A stretch of DNA of 64,000 bases, from positions 115,314-179,313 of the forward strand of contig CAJNDS010000278.1 in assembly GCA_905221605.1 (NCBI GenBank). The letters run 5' to 3'. This document shows, piece by piece, positions 13,144-22,070 of this stretch; the first letter of the stretch is position 1; each line of letters begins with the position of its first letter. A program made the translations under genes and the position numbers. The notes below the pieces were generated by a model. That model was not told the DNA's origin, ran no database searches, and saw only the letters and a list, made by a program, of their open reading frames with translations. The DNA comes from Symbiodinium natans. Lineage: Eukaryota; Sar; Dinophyceae; Suessiales; Symbiodiniaceae.

Positions 13144-13572
13144 TGTATGCAGCAGCTTTCCGCTTAGAGATCTTCGCCAATTTCTGGCACAGCATCTATT
13201 GCCCGTGGGCCAATGATCTCAAGAAGGGAGCAGGAGAAAGATAGGATTCAAGTGCCCACAATACACGCGCATAGGACCCATCACACGCCTCCTCCGCCTG
13301 TGCGTGTGATGTACGCCCGGACGCAGACATCACAGGAGGGCGAAGTCCCAAAGTGCCACGCGTAAAGTAAAGGTTGGAACGTAGTGATCAGAAAAGACTA
13401 CCTAGGAACCCGACCTTTGAAAGCGAGCTGAGGCTGATGCAATGAATGTTCTTCACCATCTTCATAAAACTGTGATGAGAACCACGTTATTTTGGGTTGT
13501 CCTCGATTATGCCTGAGTGCACCTGGGATTAAGAGCCAACGTTGGCCCAGGCTTAAAACTCGCCAGCACCAG
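13144..13572 (-). repeat. Downstream 429-bp direct repeat of the retroelement
   Basis: It matches 18,937-19,365 over its full length with one visible mismatch. It begins TGTATGC on the plus strand and ends CACCAG, so it lacks the TG...CA ends of a classical LTR, in keeping with a PLE pLTR. It holds a self-complementary stretch at 13,297-13,336 (GTGATGT pairing with ACATCAC). Confidence 0.92.
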
Positions 13573-13715
13573 ACCTGACAAAATGAAATCCAGCCAGCAA
13601 AACAAACTAACAGGACACGTGAGAATGCAAAATGCGCAAGCAAAGCAGATCAGCATGAAAGCATATGACGGAGTGGAATTTGTTTTGCCACGGGCGGCGG
13701 TCGTAACATCAAAGT

Positions 13716-16700
13716 TCAGAGAGATGTAGGGCTTTGGCGCCCAACTGCAAATACGATTTGAGGCCTCTTAAAAGACTCACAATAATTGCCGTTCATCACT
13801 GGCAGGTTGGTTCGGAACTCATTCAGCAGCGTACTGTCATGCGACACGTGCTTTAGCCAGATTTTCAGCTTTTCAGTCACAAAACCTTCAGGGTAACCAG
13901 CTTGGCGAGTGATCATCACCATGAAGTCTCTCAGAGATTGTAGGAAACATGCCCTGTTGCTGGACAATTGTTTACATCTCGCAAAACCACCCATGAGAAC
14001 CGCTTCAAATGTCGCCGGTGGTGAGAAAGAGCACCATGGTAGCAGCGCTTGTTGATAGCGCCGACTGTAAGCAACAACTTCGCCAACAGGTTTGTAGTGA
14101 GCGCGCCAATGGATCGAATCATGCATGCTCAGCAGCGTCATCCCAACAAAGGGGTTGACAGCATCATCCTTCATGACAAGGTGCGGAGGGTACACAAACA
14201 TCAAAATTTCTTCAGCACGTTTTGCCGCCCAATCCTCACCATAGCAGAGGGGATACAGGATGAAAATCCTGAGGTCGTCAACAAAGCGGATACCACAGAA
14301 GGAGCAGTCTTTCAGGTTCTCCTTGTACGCTAGCCAGGTTTGAGACCTCAAAGCCCTCATTTCATGAGCGACGAGAACCAGTCGAAAAATTGCACCACCC
14401 GCAGCTTGTCCCATCATGATGCCTTCGGTTTGCCACCCGCGAGCGGCTCCAAAGCAGAACTGCATGTGGCGGAACAAGAACGCCAACACAGGGTCCACGT
14501 CCTCAAGGGCGAATTTAACCCATTGGGTCCCTGCCGGTTTGGTCCACGACGCAGAGCCATGAGGAGAGTGTAGTGAGCGTTTTGCAGTTGGGGAGGTCGT
14601 AACCCACGCGCTCCGACGGCCCATTTGCTGCATGGCAGAACTGATGAAATGCCAGGCATCCTGGGCTTCCTGGTGCTGGATTCGCATGTATCCGTTGTCC
14701 ACATCCCGTGAGAGGATGAGAGTGCCGTAGTTGCTTAATTCATTCATCTTCGTGCTCAAGCCCAGATGTTCAAAAGGTCTATCCCGAAACTTTTCCATCG
14801 AGGCGATAACCGACTGGTGAGTGGGGCGGTCAAAATGCGAATCCGTCGGGAGGCTTTTGAGACATAGGTCAATGAAACGAGCAAGGAGGCGGCACAACAA
14901 GCTCAAAGGATTGCAAGACTGGTCACCCAGCGGTCGAGCAATCGCAAGGTTCTTGTGTTTGGGGACAGCTCTGACCTTTCCCCATGATTCATCACGCCCT
15001 GCCAAAGCTGTCAGCCAGCGACGTTTAAACCGCTTGTTGAGTGAGGCTGGCTGCAGGGTTTCACGCAGATTTGGGATCGAAGTGGCTTTTGTGTCCAACC
15101 AGCTCTCATCACTTCGTAGGTAAGTGAAGTTTGTACCCTCAACTGGCTGCAAGCAATCAGTGAGGTCGACCTTGCGTGCAGTGAACTCACCGAAGTCTAC
15201 AGCTTCGGAGTCAATGTTCCTGACTGTTAGCAGCATGTCTGACTCCACTCCAAGCTTGGAGGAGCTGTTGTTACCTGCATGTGTTTTGAAGGGGCGCAAG
15301 ACCTTATAAGCAGCACCAATCATCAACAGGTTGCCTGGCGGGTGGTGCTGGAACAAACCACAAGCTTGCAGAAAGTACATGCGTGGGCACATGCATACAA
15401 ACTCCGATGTGTTCTTATCGAGCGCCTCTATGAAGAGACCCTCGCAAAGCCTTTTCACTTGAAGCACGTCAGCCATGAGTACGTGGTGGCCCTGCGCATC
15501 AGAACGTGCATCAAACACACGCCAACTATCAGCCAACAACTGTGAGAATTCCTTCGAAGTGGCTTCTAGCTTCTCTTTGACAGTGTCACAGCACCAGGGA
15601 TCCAGCAGTGCGCGGGCAGTACGGGAAAAACCCCTCTGAACATCACGAAGCGTGGAACGCTTGCCTGGCACCACACGGGTGCGTGCTGACAGCCGGCGTA
15701 TAAAGTCTAGATGACTCGGCACAGGGAGCTCACTCTGACGCACGCAAACGTGATAAGTACCATCTAGGGCTTTGCATCTTGGCCATCGATCTTTGGGGAA
15801 AGCGTGACAACAGCATGCGCAAAAGTTCGCATCATCCAGATGATTGTTGAACTTTGGCGCGGAGCGCACCACATCTAGCATACTAGGAGCCGGCTTCCAA
15901 ACAATCTGGCACTTTGCTCGCCCGTCAGAAAATACGGTAGCTTGGCAAGCCCCTATGGCGAACAGTCGGACAAGGAACTTTTGGATGAGCTGCTTAGTGC
16001 TACGAAAGTGCAACGGGGTGCCACACCACGGCAACTCAAGCACAAGACGTTTGACAGGGAGTTGCAGCTTGAGTTGGCAGGCACGTTTGCGCAAAAACCT
16101 CATAGCATTGTTTCTGTTGCTGGATGATGCCCAGCGACGGACCTGATGGAAGATGTACACCAGGGTGGTACGAGACTTGAGAAGGAACAGAAGGCGGAGA
16201 CCATGTTTGGCAACTTTGTCACGCCGATTGAAACACAAAGCACACAGAATGCGGCCAACGGATGAGAAAGGCTGGGGCTTTGACGGTAGGCGAAGCATAC
16301 CAACAGCTCTAAAACCTCGTTGTTTCCTGAGATGTCTTGCCATGGGGCGTTGGCACTGTAACAAGGCCTGGTCAGGACTGTGAGACTGCGGAGCCCTCAA
16401 TGGCACTGCAGGTCCTAAGATCTTTCGCCTTCGTGCCAAGCTCGGGTTCACCAACTCAAGCGCTTCATGACTGAGGTGGCGATAAACATGAGGAGTGTTC
16501 AGCTTGAAGCAAAAGTTGCCAAGAAAAACACGCTCAGCTGCTACCGCCTCATGCACTCCACCATCAACGGCCACAACAGGCAGCATGAAGAAAGACGCCA
16601 CAGCAGGCAGTTCACTGTGCACCTTTTCTCTGAAGAAAAAATACGCAGGGATCTGGCCAGTGGCTCCAGGATTGTGTATCCTGAAAGTGTGATCGGTGTG

Positions 16701-17006
16701 CCTGCGGTTGAAGTCAACTGTCCGCCCAGCATACACGTGGGAGTGCAGTGGACTCCACAGAACATATAGAGCATTACACGGAATTGTCGTCAAGTGAGGC
16801 CACAGGCCGCCTGGAAATCGCTTCAGGTATGCAACAAGGCTCACGTCATGATCAAAGGTTGACAATGAGAGGTATTCAATCACAACCGGGAGTGACACAA
16901 GTCGCAAGTCAAGCAAGGCTGACAAACTGCAGTTGCCAGCAGTACCCAGCTTCCTGGCAACGGAACACATGCACTCAATTAGCAAGAACAGTATGGATCG
17001 CAACAC
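13716..17006 (-). CDS. Retroelement ORF2: GIY-YIG endonuclease plus reverse transcriptase
   Basis: This is the likely enzyme for target-primed insertion. Numbering runs from the GTG at 17,006; the first ATG is at 16,970, and the frame is open further upstream to the TGA at 17,091. Residues about 79-171 fit a GIY-YIG nuclease: ALYVLW for GIY, VYAG for YIG at 91-94, an Arg pair at 101-102, a Glu at 158 and FKLN near 170. A Cys-rich patch lies near 390-420. The RT follows: basic segment with PKHKNLAIARPLGDQ near 675-700, motif A (SRDVDNGY, Asp near 767), motif B (GIMMGQAAGG, about 862-872) and motif C FVDD at 908-911. The RT uses FVDD instead of the usual YxDD. No second nuclease follows the RT. 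The 1,096 codons suit a PLE. The catalytic residues appear intact, so it may be active. Closest known arrangement: permuted Chlamys/Naiad PLEs. The assignment is by motif only. Confidence 0.82.
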   Translation of the reverse strand: MLRSILFLLIECMCSVARKLGTAGNCSLSALLDLRLVSLPVVIEYLSLSTFDHDVSLVAYLKRFPGGLWPHLTTIPCNALYVLWSPLHSHVYAGRTVDFNRRHTDHTFRIHNPGATGQIPAYFFFREKVHSELPAVASFFMLPVVAVDGGVHEAVAAERVFLGNFCFKLNTPHVYRHLSHEALELVNPSLARRRKILGPAVPLRAPQSHSPDQALLQCQRPMARHLRKQRGFRAVGMLRLPSKPQPFSSVGRILCALCFNRRDKVAKHGLRLLFLLKSRTTLVYIFHQVRRWASSSNRNNAMRFLRKRACQLKLQLPVKRLVLELPWCGTPLHFRSTKQLIQKFLVRLFAIGACQATVFSDGRAKCQIVWKPAPSMLDVVRSAPKFNNHLDDANFCACCCHAFPKDRWPRCKALDGTYHVCVRQSELPVPSHLDFIRRLSARTRVVPGKRSTLRDVQRGFSRTARALLDPWCCDTVKEKLEATSKEFSQLLADSWRVFDARSDAQGHHVLMADVLQVKRLCEGLFIEALDKNTSEFVCMCPRMYFLQACGLFQHHPPGNLLMIGAAYKVLRPFKTHAGNNSSSKLGVESDMLLTVRNIDSEAVDFGEFTARKVDLTDCLQPVEGTNFTYLRSDESWLDTKATSIPNLRETLQPASLNKRFKRRWLTALAGRDESWGKVRAVPKHKNLAIARPLGDQSCNPLSLLCRLLARFIDLCLKSLPTDSHFDRPTHQSVIASMEKFRDRPFEHLGLSTKMNELSNYGTLILSRDVDNGYMRIQHQEAQDAWHFISSAMQQMGRRSAWVTTSPTAKRSLHSPHGSASWTKPAGTQWVKFALEDVDPVLAFLFRHMQFCFGAARGWQTEGIMMGQAAGGAIFRLVLVAHEMRALRSQTWLAYKENLKDCSFCGIRFVDDLRIFILYPLCYGEDWAAKRAEEILMFVYPPHLVMKDDAVNPFVGMTLLSMHDSIHWRAHYKPVGEVVAYSRRYQQALLPWCSFSPPATFEAVLMGGFARCKQLSSNRACFLQSLRDFMVMITRQAGYPEGFVTEKLKIWLKHVSHDSTLLNEFRTNLPVMNGNYCESFKRPQIVFAVGRQSPTSL

Positions 17007-17090
17007 GCTTCTCCATTGGGCCCTTCTTTGCGATGGGAGTCGAGTTGCCTCTGCGACGTGCGTGGCAACGTCATCGCCTTGACGATGTAG

Positions 17091-17093
17091 TCA
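17091..17093 (-). other. Single in-frame TGA between ORF1 and ORF2
   Basis: ORF1 and ORF2 share one frame. After the TGA the frame stays open for 28 codons to the GTG at 17,006 and then through ORF2, so this one codon is all that separates a 529-codon and a 1,124-codon reading frame. It could be a programmed readthrough site, a recent nonsense mutation in a fused ORF, or an ordinary ORF1 stop followed by reinitiation at the ATG at 16,970. The base after TGA on the minus strand is C (TGA-CTA), a context that favours readthrough in several eukaryotes. Confidence 0.7.
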
Positions 17094-18680
17094 CTCATCG
17101 GCGTCGTGCTTCATGGCAAGGGCACGTGCCACCCATCTGCGAAGCTCATGCACTTGGCGCTTGTCACACTTCAAGCCAATATTTTGTGTGGCCAGCTTGA
17201 AAGTACCATAGACGGACTCACGGATTTGACCCTCAACACCCAACTTTTCCAAGGCAGTGTCAAATTTGACAGCAACGGCGTGCAGCGGTGAGCTGCTATC
17301 AATGGGTTGCTCTTTGCTGGCTTCTTTGACTGACAGAAGCGTGGTCCCAGGCAATGAACGCGGCAAAGCAGACGCATCATGCTCAAACTTGTCAAGAGTG
17401 TAGGCACCAAAGTCAAAGTCAACACGCTTGGGCAGTTTGGACGCAGGCTCACTGGATGCATGCTCCGAGACCGTTGGAGCTTTACGTTTTTCAGGAGCCT
17501 CATGTTGTCCCTTCTTGTACTGCTGAGGAACGTTGGTAGCAATCCAAGCAACGCACTCTTGCACAACCGGCTTGGCCACTTGCAGGTTTAATTTAGGAAC
17601 TACTCCGAAGAAGAAGTCCCTTTCATTACTGCTGGTGGCTATGGGCTTGGCACCTTCACGAATCCAAAACTTGCGCGATTCAGTCGGCTGCAACTCCACA
17701 ATCCTCTGAATCATGAGCTTGTTGATCGCCAGGCATTTCGCAATTTTATCAGGACTGCCCCGATCCATGCGTTGGATGTCATCGGGGTTGAGGTGGCTTG
17801 GCGCTTTCCAAAGGAGTGCATTCAAAGTGTTATGCAACAACACAGCATCGGCTATCTTTGTTGGATCAGCTCGACCCTCCTCGATGCCATGATGCATGGA
17901 CTGTGTGATAAATGGGTGCAAGTCTACGCCCTGACACACTCGACCAAGCGAGTCAATCAGCGAATCGGCGACAACTCTGAGATCATTCTCATCAAGATGG
18001 TCAAGGCTGACAACGGAGTTAATCAAACACCGCACAGTGCTGTCAAAATCGCCAGCCTTTTCTGTTGCGCAAGGCATAGCTTTCAACACCTCAGTCCTTT
18101 CAGCTTCTGAAAGCAGCAACAGCATATCAACAGCTTGCTGGACCCTTGACGCGTGTGGCTGGGATGGAGTTTGCGAAGCATCAGGGAAACCAGAGTGGCT
18201 TGGCATAGGCGGTTGCGTGGGTTGGCAGCCTGTATGATGCATTGGTTGAAAGGATGGGTTGCTCATTTGCAAAGGCACTGTTGTCGAAGCTTGCGAAGCA
18301 TCAGGGACACCGGGGGGGTTCGGCATAGGTGTCATGTGTGCGGGTTGGAAGCCTGTGTGATGCAAAGGCTGCATCGAAGGACTGCTCATTTGCATAGGCA
18401 CTGTCGCCGTCTCCGCGCCTCCTTGGACGTGTTGCCCGTCATACACGTTGCTATGGAGGGGGAAAAACCAGTTTCCCTGCATGCCCCAGTTGGCACTCGG
18501 ATTGCACTGCCCTTGGTAGAACAGGTTCTGTCCAACGCCAAACATTGCGCAAAACCTACAACAGGCGACCACTGGAGTCAGCTCTGGATGGAATCCACGC
18601 TGCAAACCCTTTGTTTGAGCACGAGAGGCAACACGAGAACCGTAAGAAACATCCTCGATCGCAAGAAAGGCTGTGAACAT
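17091..18680 (-). CDS. Retroelement ORF1 (putative RNA-binding or structural protein)
   Basis: It has 529 codons from an ATG, directly upstream of the RT ORF and in the same frame. A second Met at residue 46 (MFGVGQNLF) is an alternative start. Residues 92-131 and 132-171 are two imperfect tandem copies of a Pro/Met/His-rich unit with HHTG and PDASQ in each. The rest is predicted soluble and helical, with a basic, Lys-rich stretch near 390-410 (KRKAP, KLPKR). I recognise no family. By position it would be the nucleic-acid-binding or gag-like partner of the RT. A role as a separate protein or as the N-terminus of a readthrough fusion are both possible (see the stop at 17,091). Confidence 0.7.
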   Translation of the reverse strand: MFTAFLAIEDVSYGSRVASRAQTKGLQRGFHPELTPVVACCRFCAMFGVGQNLFYQGQCNPSANWGMQGNWFFPLHSNVYDGQHVQGGAETATVPMQMSSPSMQPLHHTGFQPAHMTPMPNPPGVPDASQASTTVPLQMSNPSFQPMHHTGCQPTQPPMPSHSGFPDASQTPSQPHASRVQQAVDMLLLLSEAERTEVLKAMPCATEKAGDFDSTVRCLINSVVSLDHLDENDLRVVADSLIDSLGRVCQGVDLHPFITQSMHHGIEEGRADPTKIADAVLLHNTLNALLWKAPSHLNPDDIQRMDRGSPDKIAKCLAINKLMIQRIVELQPTESRKFWIREGAKPIATSSNERDFFFGVVPKLNLQVAKPVVQECVAWIATNVPQQYKKGQHEAPEKRKAPTVSEHASSEPASKLPKRVDFDFGAYTLDKFEHDASALPRSLPGTTLLSVKEASKEQPIDSSSPLHAVAVKFDTALEKLGVEGQIRESVYGTFKLATQNIGLKCDKRQVHELRRWVARALAMKHDADE

Positions 18681-18936
18681 GTGAAATTACAAGTACTCTG
18701 CACCACTTCGCAAGAGGTAGAAACAGGTAATGTGAGCCAACAACATCCAAAAAAAAAAACTACAGCAAACCGCAACTGATCTCATTGAACCATTAGAACC
18801 TGGTAAATCTGATGCCATGAGATTCTCTATGTTTCTCTGTTAATTTCTCTATGTCCATTGGACAATGACAAGTCCCCCGATGGAGGCATTTTGAGACACG
18901 GCATCAGCCAGAAGGCCGGAACTCGTGCCCAAAACA

Positions 18937-19365
18937 TGTATGCAGCAGCTTTCCGCTTAGAGATCTTCGTCAATTTCTGGCACAGCATCTATTGCCCGTG
19001 GGCCAATGATCTCAAGAAGGGAGCAGGAGAAAGATAGGATTCAAGTGCCCACAATACACGCGCATAGGACCCATCACACGCCTCCTCCGCCTGTGCGTGT
19101 GATGTACGCCCGGACGCAGACATCACAGGAGGGCGAAGTCCCAAAGTGCCACGCGTAAAGTAAAGGTTGGAACGTAGTGATCAGAAAAGACTACCTAGGA
19201 ACCCGACCTTTGAAAGCGAGCTGAGGCTGATGCAATGAATGTTCTTCACCATCTTCATAAAACTGTGATGAGAACCACGTTATTTTGGGTTGTCCTCGAT
19301 TATGCCTGAGTGCACCTGGGATTAAGAGCCAACGTTGGCCCAGGCTTAAAACTCGCCAGCACCAG
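18937..19365 (-). repeat. Upstream 429-bp direct repeat of the retroelement
   Basis: This is the second copy of the repeat, 5' of ORF1 in the sense of the element's transcript. It is separated from the ORF1 start by about 256 bp that hold no ORF of note and are likely the leader. Any promoter for the element should lie here, but I recognise no specific box. Confidence 0.92.
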
Positions 19366-21884
19366 TCGTTGAAAGTCCGTTGGCAAAGCTGACAGTAGGG
19401 ATAGGTGTAGCTTCCTTCGGGCTACACAAAGTCAGGTATTGTCTCACTTGTCGCATGCAACTCATGAGCTACTCAGAAACACCCATGAGCCTTCAAGCGC
19501 GGGGGTTATTCTAACTTCTGGGGCTTCCTTGTGCAAAGAGTCCCTGGAAAAAAGGGCCCCGAGCTGCGTTACGGTTCAGGAACTTTAAGGTACCATGATA
19601 AGAAAACTGTGGATCCTGAGAAGTTACCATGATAAGAAAACCATGGAACTTGCCAATTCCGGAACAGCAACCAAGCAAGAGGACCATTGCAAGGTTTCGG
19701 CGGGATACAAATGTTGGGCCCTTCTTATCGTACCCTGAACTACAAGGAGCCTACTTGCACCCTAAACCCTTAAACCCTAGTAGATCAAGCCCCCCGCCCC
19801 CCCCTCCCCACTGGCAACCGCACCACATGTCGCAGGATTCGGTGTACTTGCCCTGATGCACCTGACAGGCATCATTGGGTCACTTCCATCGGTTTTCAGG
19901 GTTTGGGATTTAGGGATCCCTCCCCCCCTCCCCAACCTAAAACTCTAGACGACCCAAACCACAAACTTCCCCTCAACTCTGAAACGGGGTCGTTTCAAGG
20001 GCTCCAGGGCTTCAGGGCGCGAGCGTTGAGGGTTTGGGTTAAGGGCTGAGGTAAGGAACTTCGGGAGGCTAACCTTGACATGCCCTGTTCCCCCCCCCCT
20101 CCCCTTGGTAAAACCTCGGACAACCCAGTTTAGGAAACCCCTGAGGACCCGGCTTGAGGAGAACAGTAGTAGGGAGTGCCGGTGCGGTCCGAAAAGACCT
20201 GGGACAGGCTCCGAACAGAGCGCCTTCGGGGTCTTGGGGTATAGGGCTTAGAGAGCAAGAGTTTGGGGCTTTGGCAGCTTCTGTCTGAGAGGTGCTTAAG
20301 AGAGTTGAAGGGCTTTAGGGTGCAGGTGTAGGGTTTCAAGGAACTTGGCTCAAAATATTGGGGGTGTTCAAGCGCAGAGGTTTGGGCCGCTCGCATTCGA
20401 AGTCTGCTCTCCAGAGCTTAGAAAGGCTCCTCTGCTCCGCAAAAAGCACAAGAAGCGATTCACAACCAGCCTTGCAAGCCGCCATGAAACCCGAACGCTG
20501 CCGATGCAAGCCCGCAGCCCTCCGACCAAGAGAACACCGGCATCCTGACCGCTAGGGCCAGGATCCGACTGGAAAACGCCATAAACGCAAACCCTAGGCC
20601 CTAAGCCAAAAACCCGAACCCCATACTAAGTTCGGCATGTTCCCACCCAGGAGCAGACCCTCAACTTGCAACCTCTTGGGGTTCTTCGTGTGCATTTTCG
20701 CAAAGGGGGGGGGGGGGTACCCCGAATATAGCCGAAAGTACTTTGATTCTTATTATAGGAACCCCAAAAAAAAGGATACCCTAAACCCTAACCCCCTATT
20801 TTCGGAAAGGTTCTTAACCCTCCCAAAAAGAAGGGGTTTAGGAATTACAGGTTTAGGGTTTAGGTTTTGGGGTTATGGGTTGAGCGGGTTTAGGCTGAGA
20901 CCCCAAAACCCTGAAAAGTCCTGCGGCTGGGGTGGGTGGCGTAGCCAGGGTTGGCAAACTCCGAGGCACACTTGAAGTCGATGAGCTGGCATCACTGGGG
21001 CTCCGGGTATAGACTTGAGGCTTAAGGTAAGCTGAGGGGCTTGGGGGTTTCGGGGGTTTTCGGCTTCTCTTTGAAATAGTTTGGGGGCAACCAACTCAGG
21101 CTTCGGACTTGCTTAAGGTGTTCACAGAAAGATTTTTGCAAACACACCCTAAACCCTACAAAAGCCCCTAGCCAAGCCCGACCTTACACACCACATGCTG
21201 ACACCCTCTGGACCCCCTTGGGAAATGGCCGGGCGTACCATCGGTGACGGAAGAGGTGCTTTTGGAAGTCGGCAATTGACTTGAGTTTAGGCCTAAACCC
21301 AAAAAGGAATCGGTCCGGGTGGCTTCGCTGCCTTGGACGGCGTGAGGTGGGAGACAGGTGTTGTTGGATGGCCCTCCACAATCGGGCCAGAGCTGCTCTT
21401 CGCACCTGACGAAGCCCTTAAACCCCAAACCCTAAACCCTAAACCCCAAACCCTAAACCCCAAACCCTTAACCCTACAAACCCTGAACCCACAAACCCTA
21501 AACCCCAAACCGGGCGGGCACGCTTTGACCTGGCTTCGGAGAAGGCTCCCTTTCTGCTTCATCAGCACCTGGTAGCTGCCACACTTCTTGGGGTCCCTTC
21601 TTGGGGTCCTTATTTTCTGGGTGCCGTTTTGTTTGGTTTTTTAAACGGCGGGCCCAAAAAGGGGCCCAGATGTCAGGCTTGTAGCAGCTTTTGGGGCTCT
21701 TCGGGAGGTGTTTGGCGGGTGTTAAAGTTTCGAGATTTCCAAAGGGGGGCCTTATCTTATTCTAGGATGAACCCTCGGTATTGCCTTGTTGCTGGCCGTA
21801 TCTTCGCCTCTCGCTGCCACAATGAGACTATTGCACCTGAAAGGCCTTTAATAATACCATGACATGTCAAGCGAAGAGCAGGGC

Positions 21885-22070
21885 TCGGGCTTGGGTTTAA
21901 GGGTTAAGGGTTGAGGGTTGAGGGTCAAGGGTCTGGTTTAGGGTTTAGGGCTTAGGGCTTAGGGCTTCGGGCTTCAATCTAAAAACTTAGAACTTCGGGC
22001 TTAGGGCTTAGGGTTTAGGGTTTAGGGCTTCGAGCTTAGGGTTTAGGGTTTAGGGTTTAGGGTTTAGGGG
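21885..22070 (+). repeat. TTTAGGG/CTTAGGG/TTCGGGC tract
   Basis: Units alternate among TTTAGGG, CTTAGGG and CTTCGGG and end in about four perfect TTTAGGG copies at 22,040-22,070. Confidence 0.8.

Larger units (their letters stand above)
13144..19365 (-). mobile_element. Penelope-like retroelement with N-terminal GIY-YIG, flanked by direct repeats
   Basis: This 6.2-kb unit lies on the minus strand. Its order is 429-bp repeat, ORF1 (18,680-17,091), ORF2 with GIY-YIG endonuclease and reverse transcriptase (to 13,716), a short 3' region, and a second 429-bp repeat. The two repeats differ at one base that I could see (13,177 c / 18,970 t), so insertion was recent. The element contains no telomere-like motifs although both flanks are full of them, which fits insertion into that background. 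Penelope-like elements (PLEs) are known for GIY-YIG nucleases and LTR-like repeats (pLTRs); in most the nuclease is C-terminal. Here it precedes the RT, as in the permuted Chlamys/Naiad group. I could not find a clear target-site duplication: the bases outside the two repeats differ. Confidence 0.82.

Noticed and set aside
13398-13643. Short ORFs in the 429-bp repeats
   Set aside because: Under 85 codons, they do not continue into the element and have no motif; more likely non-coding terminal repeat.
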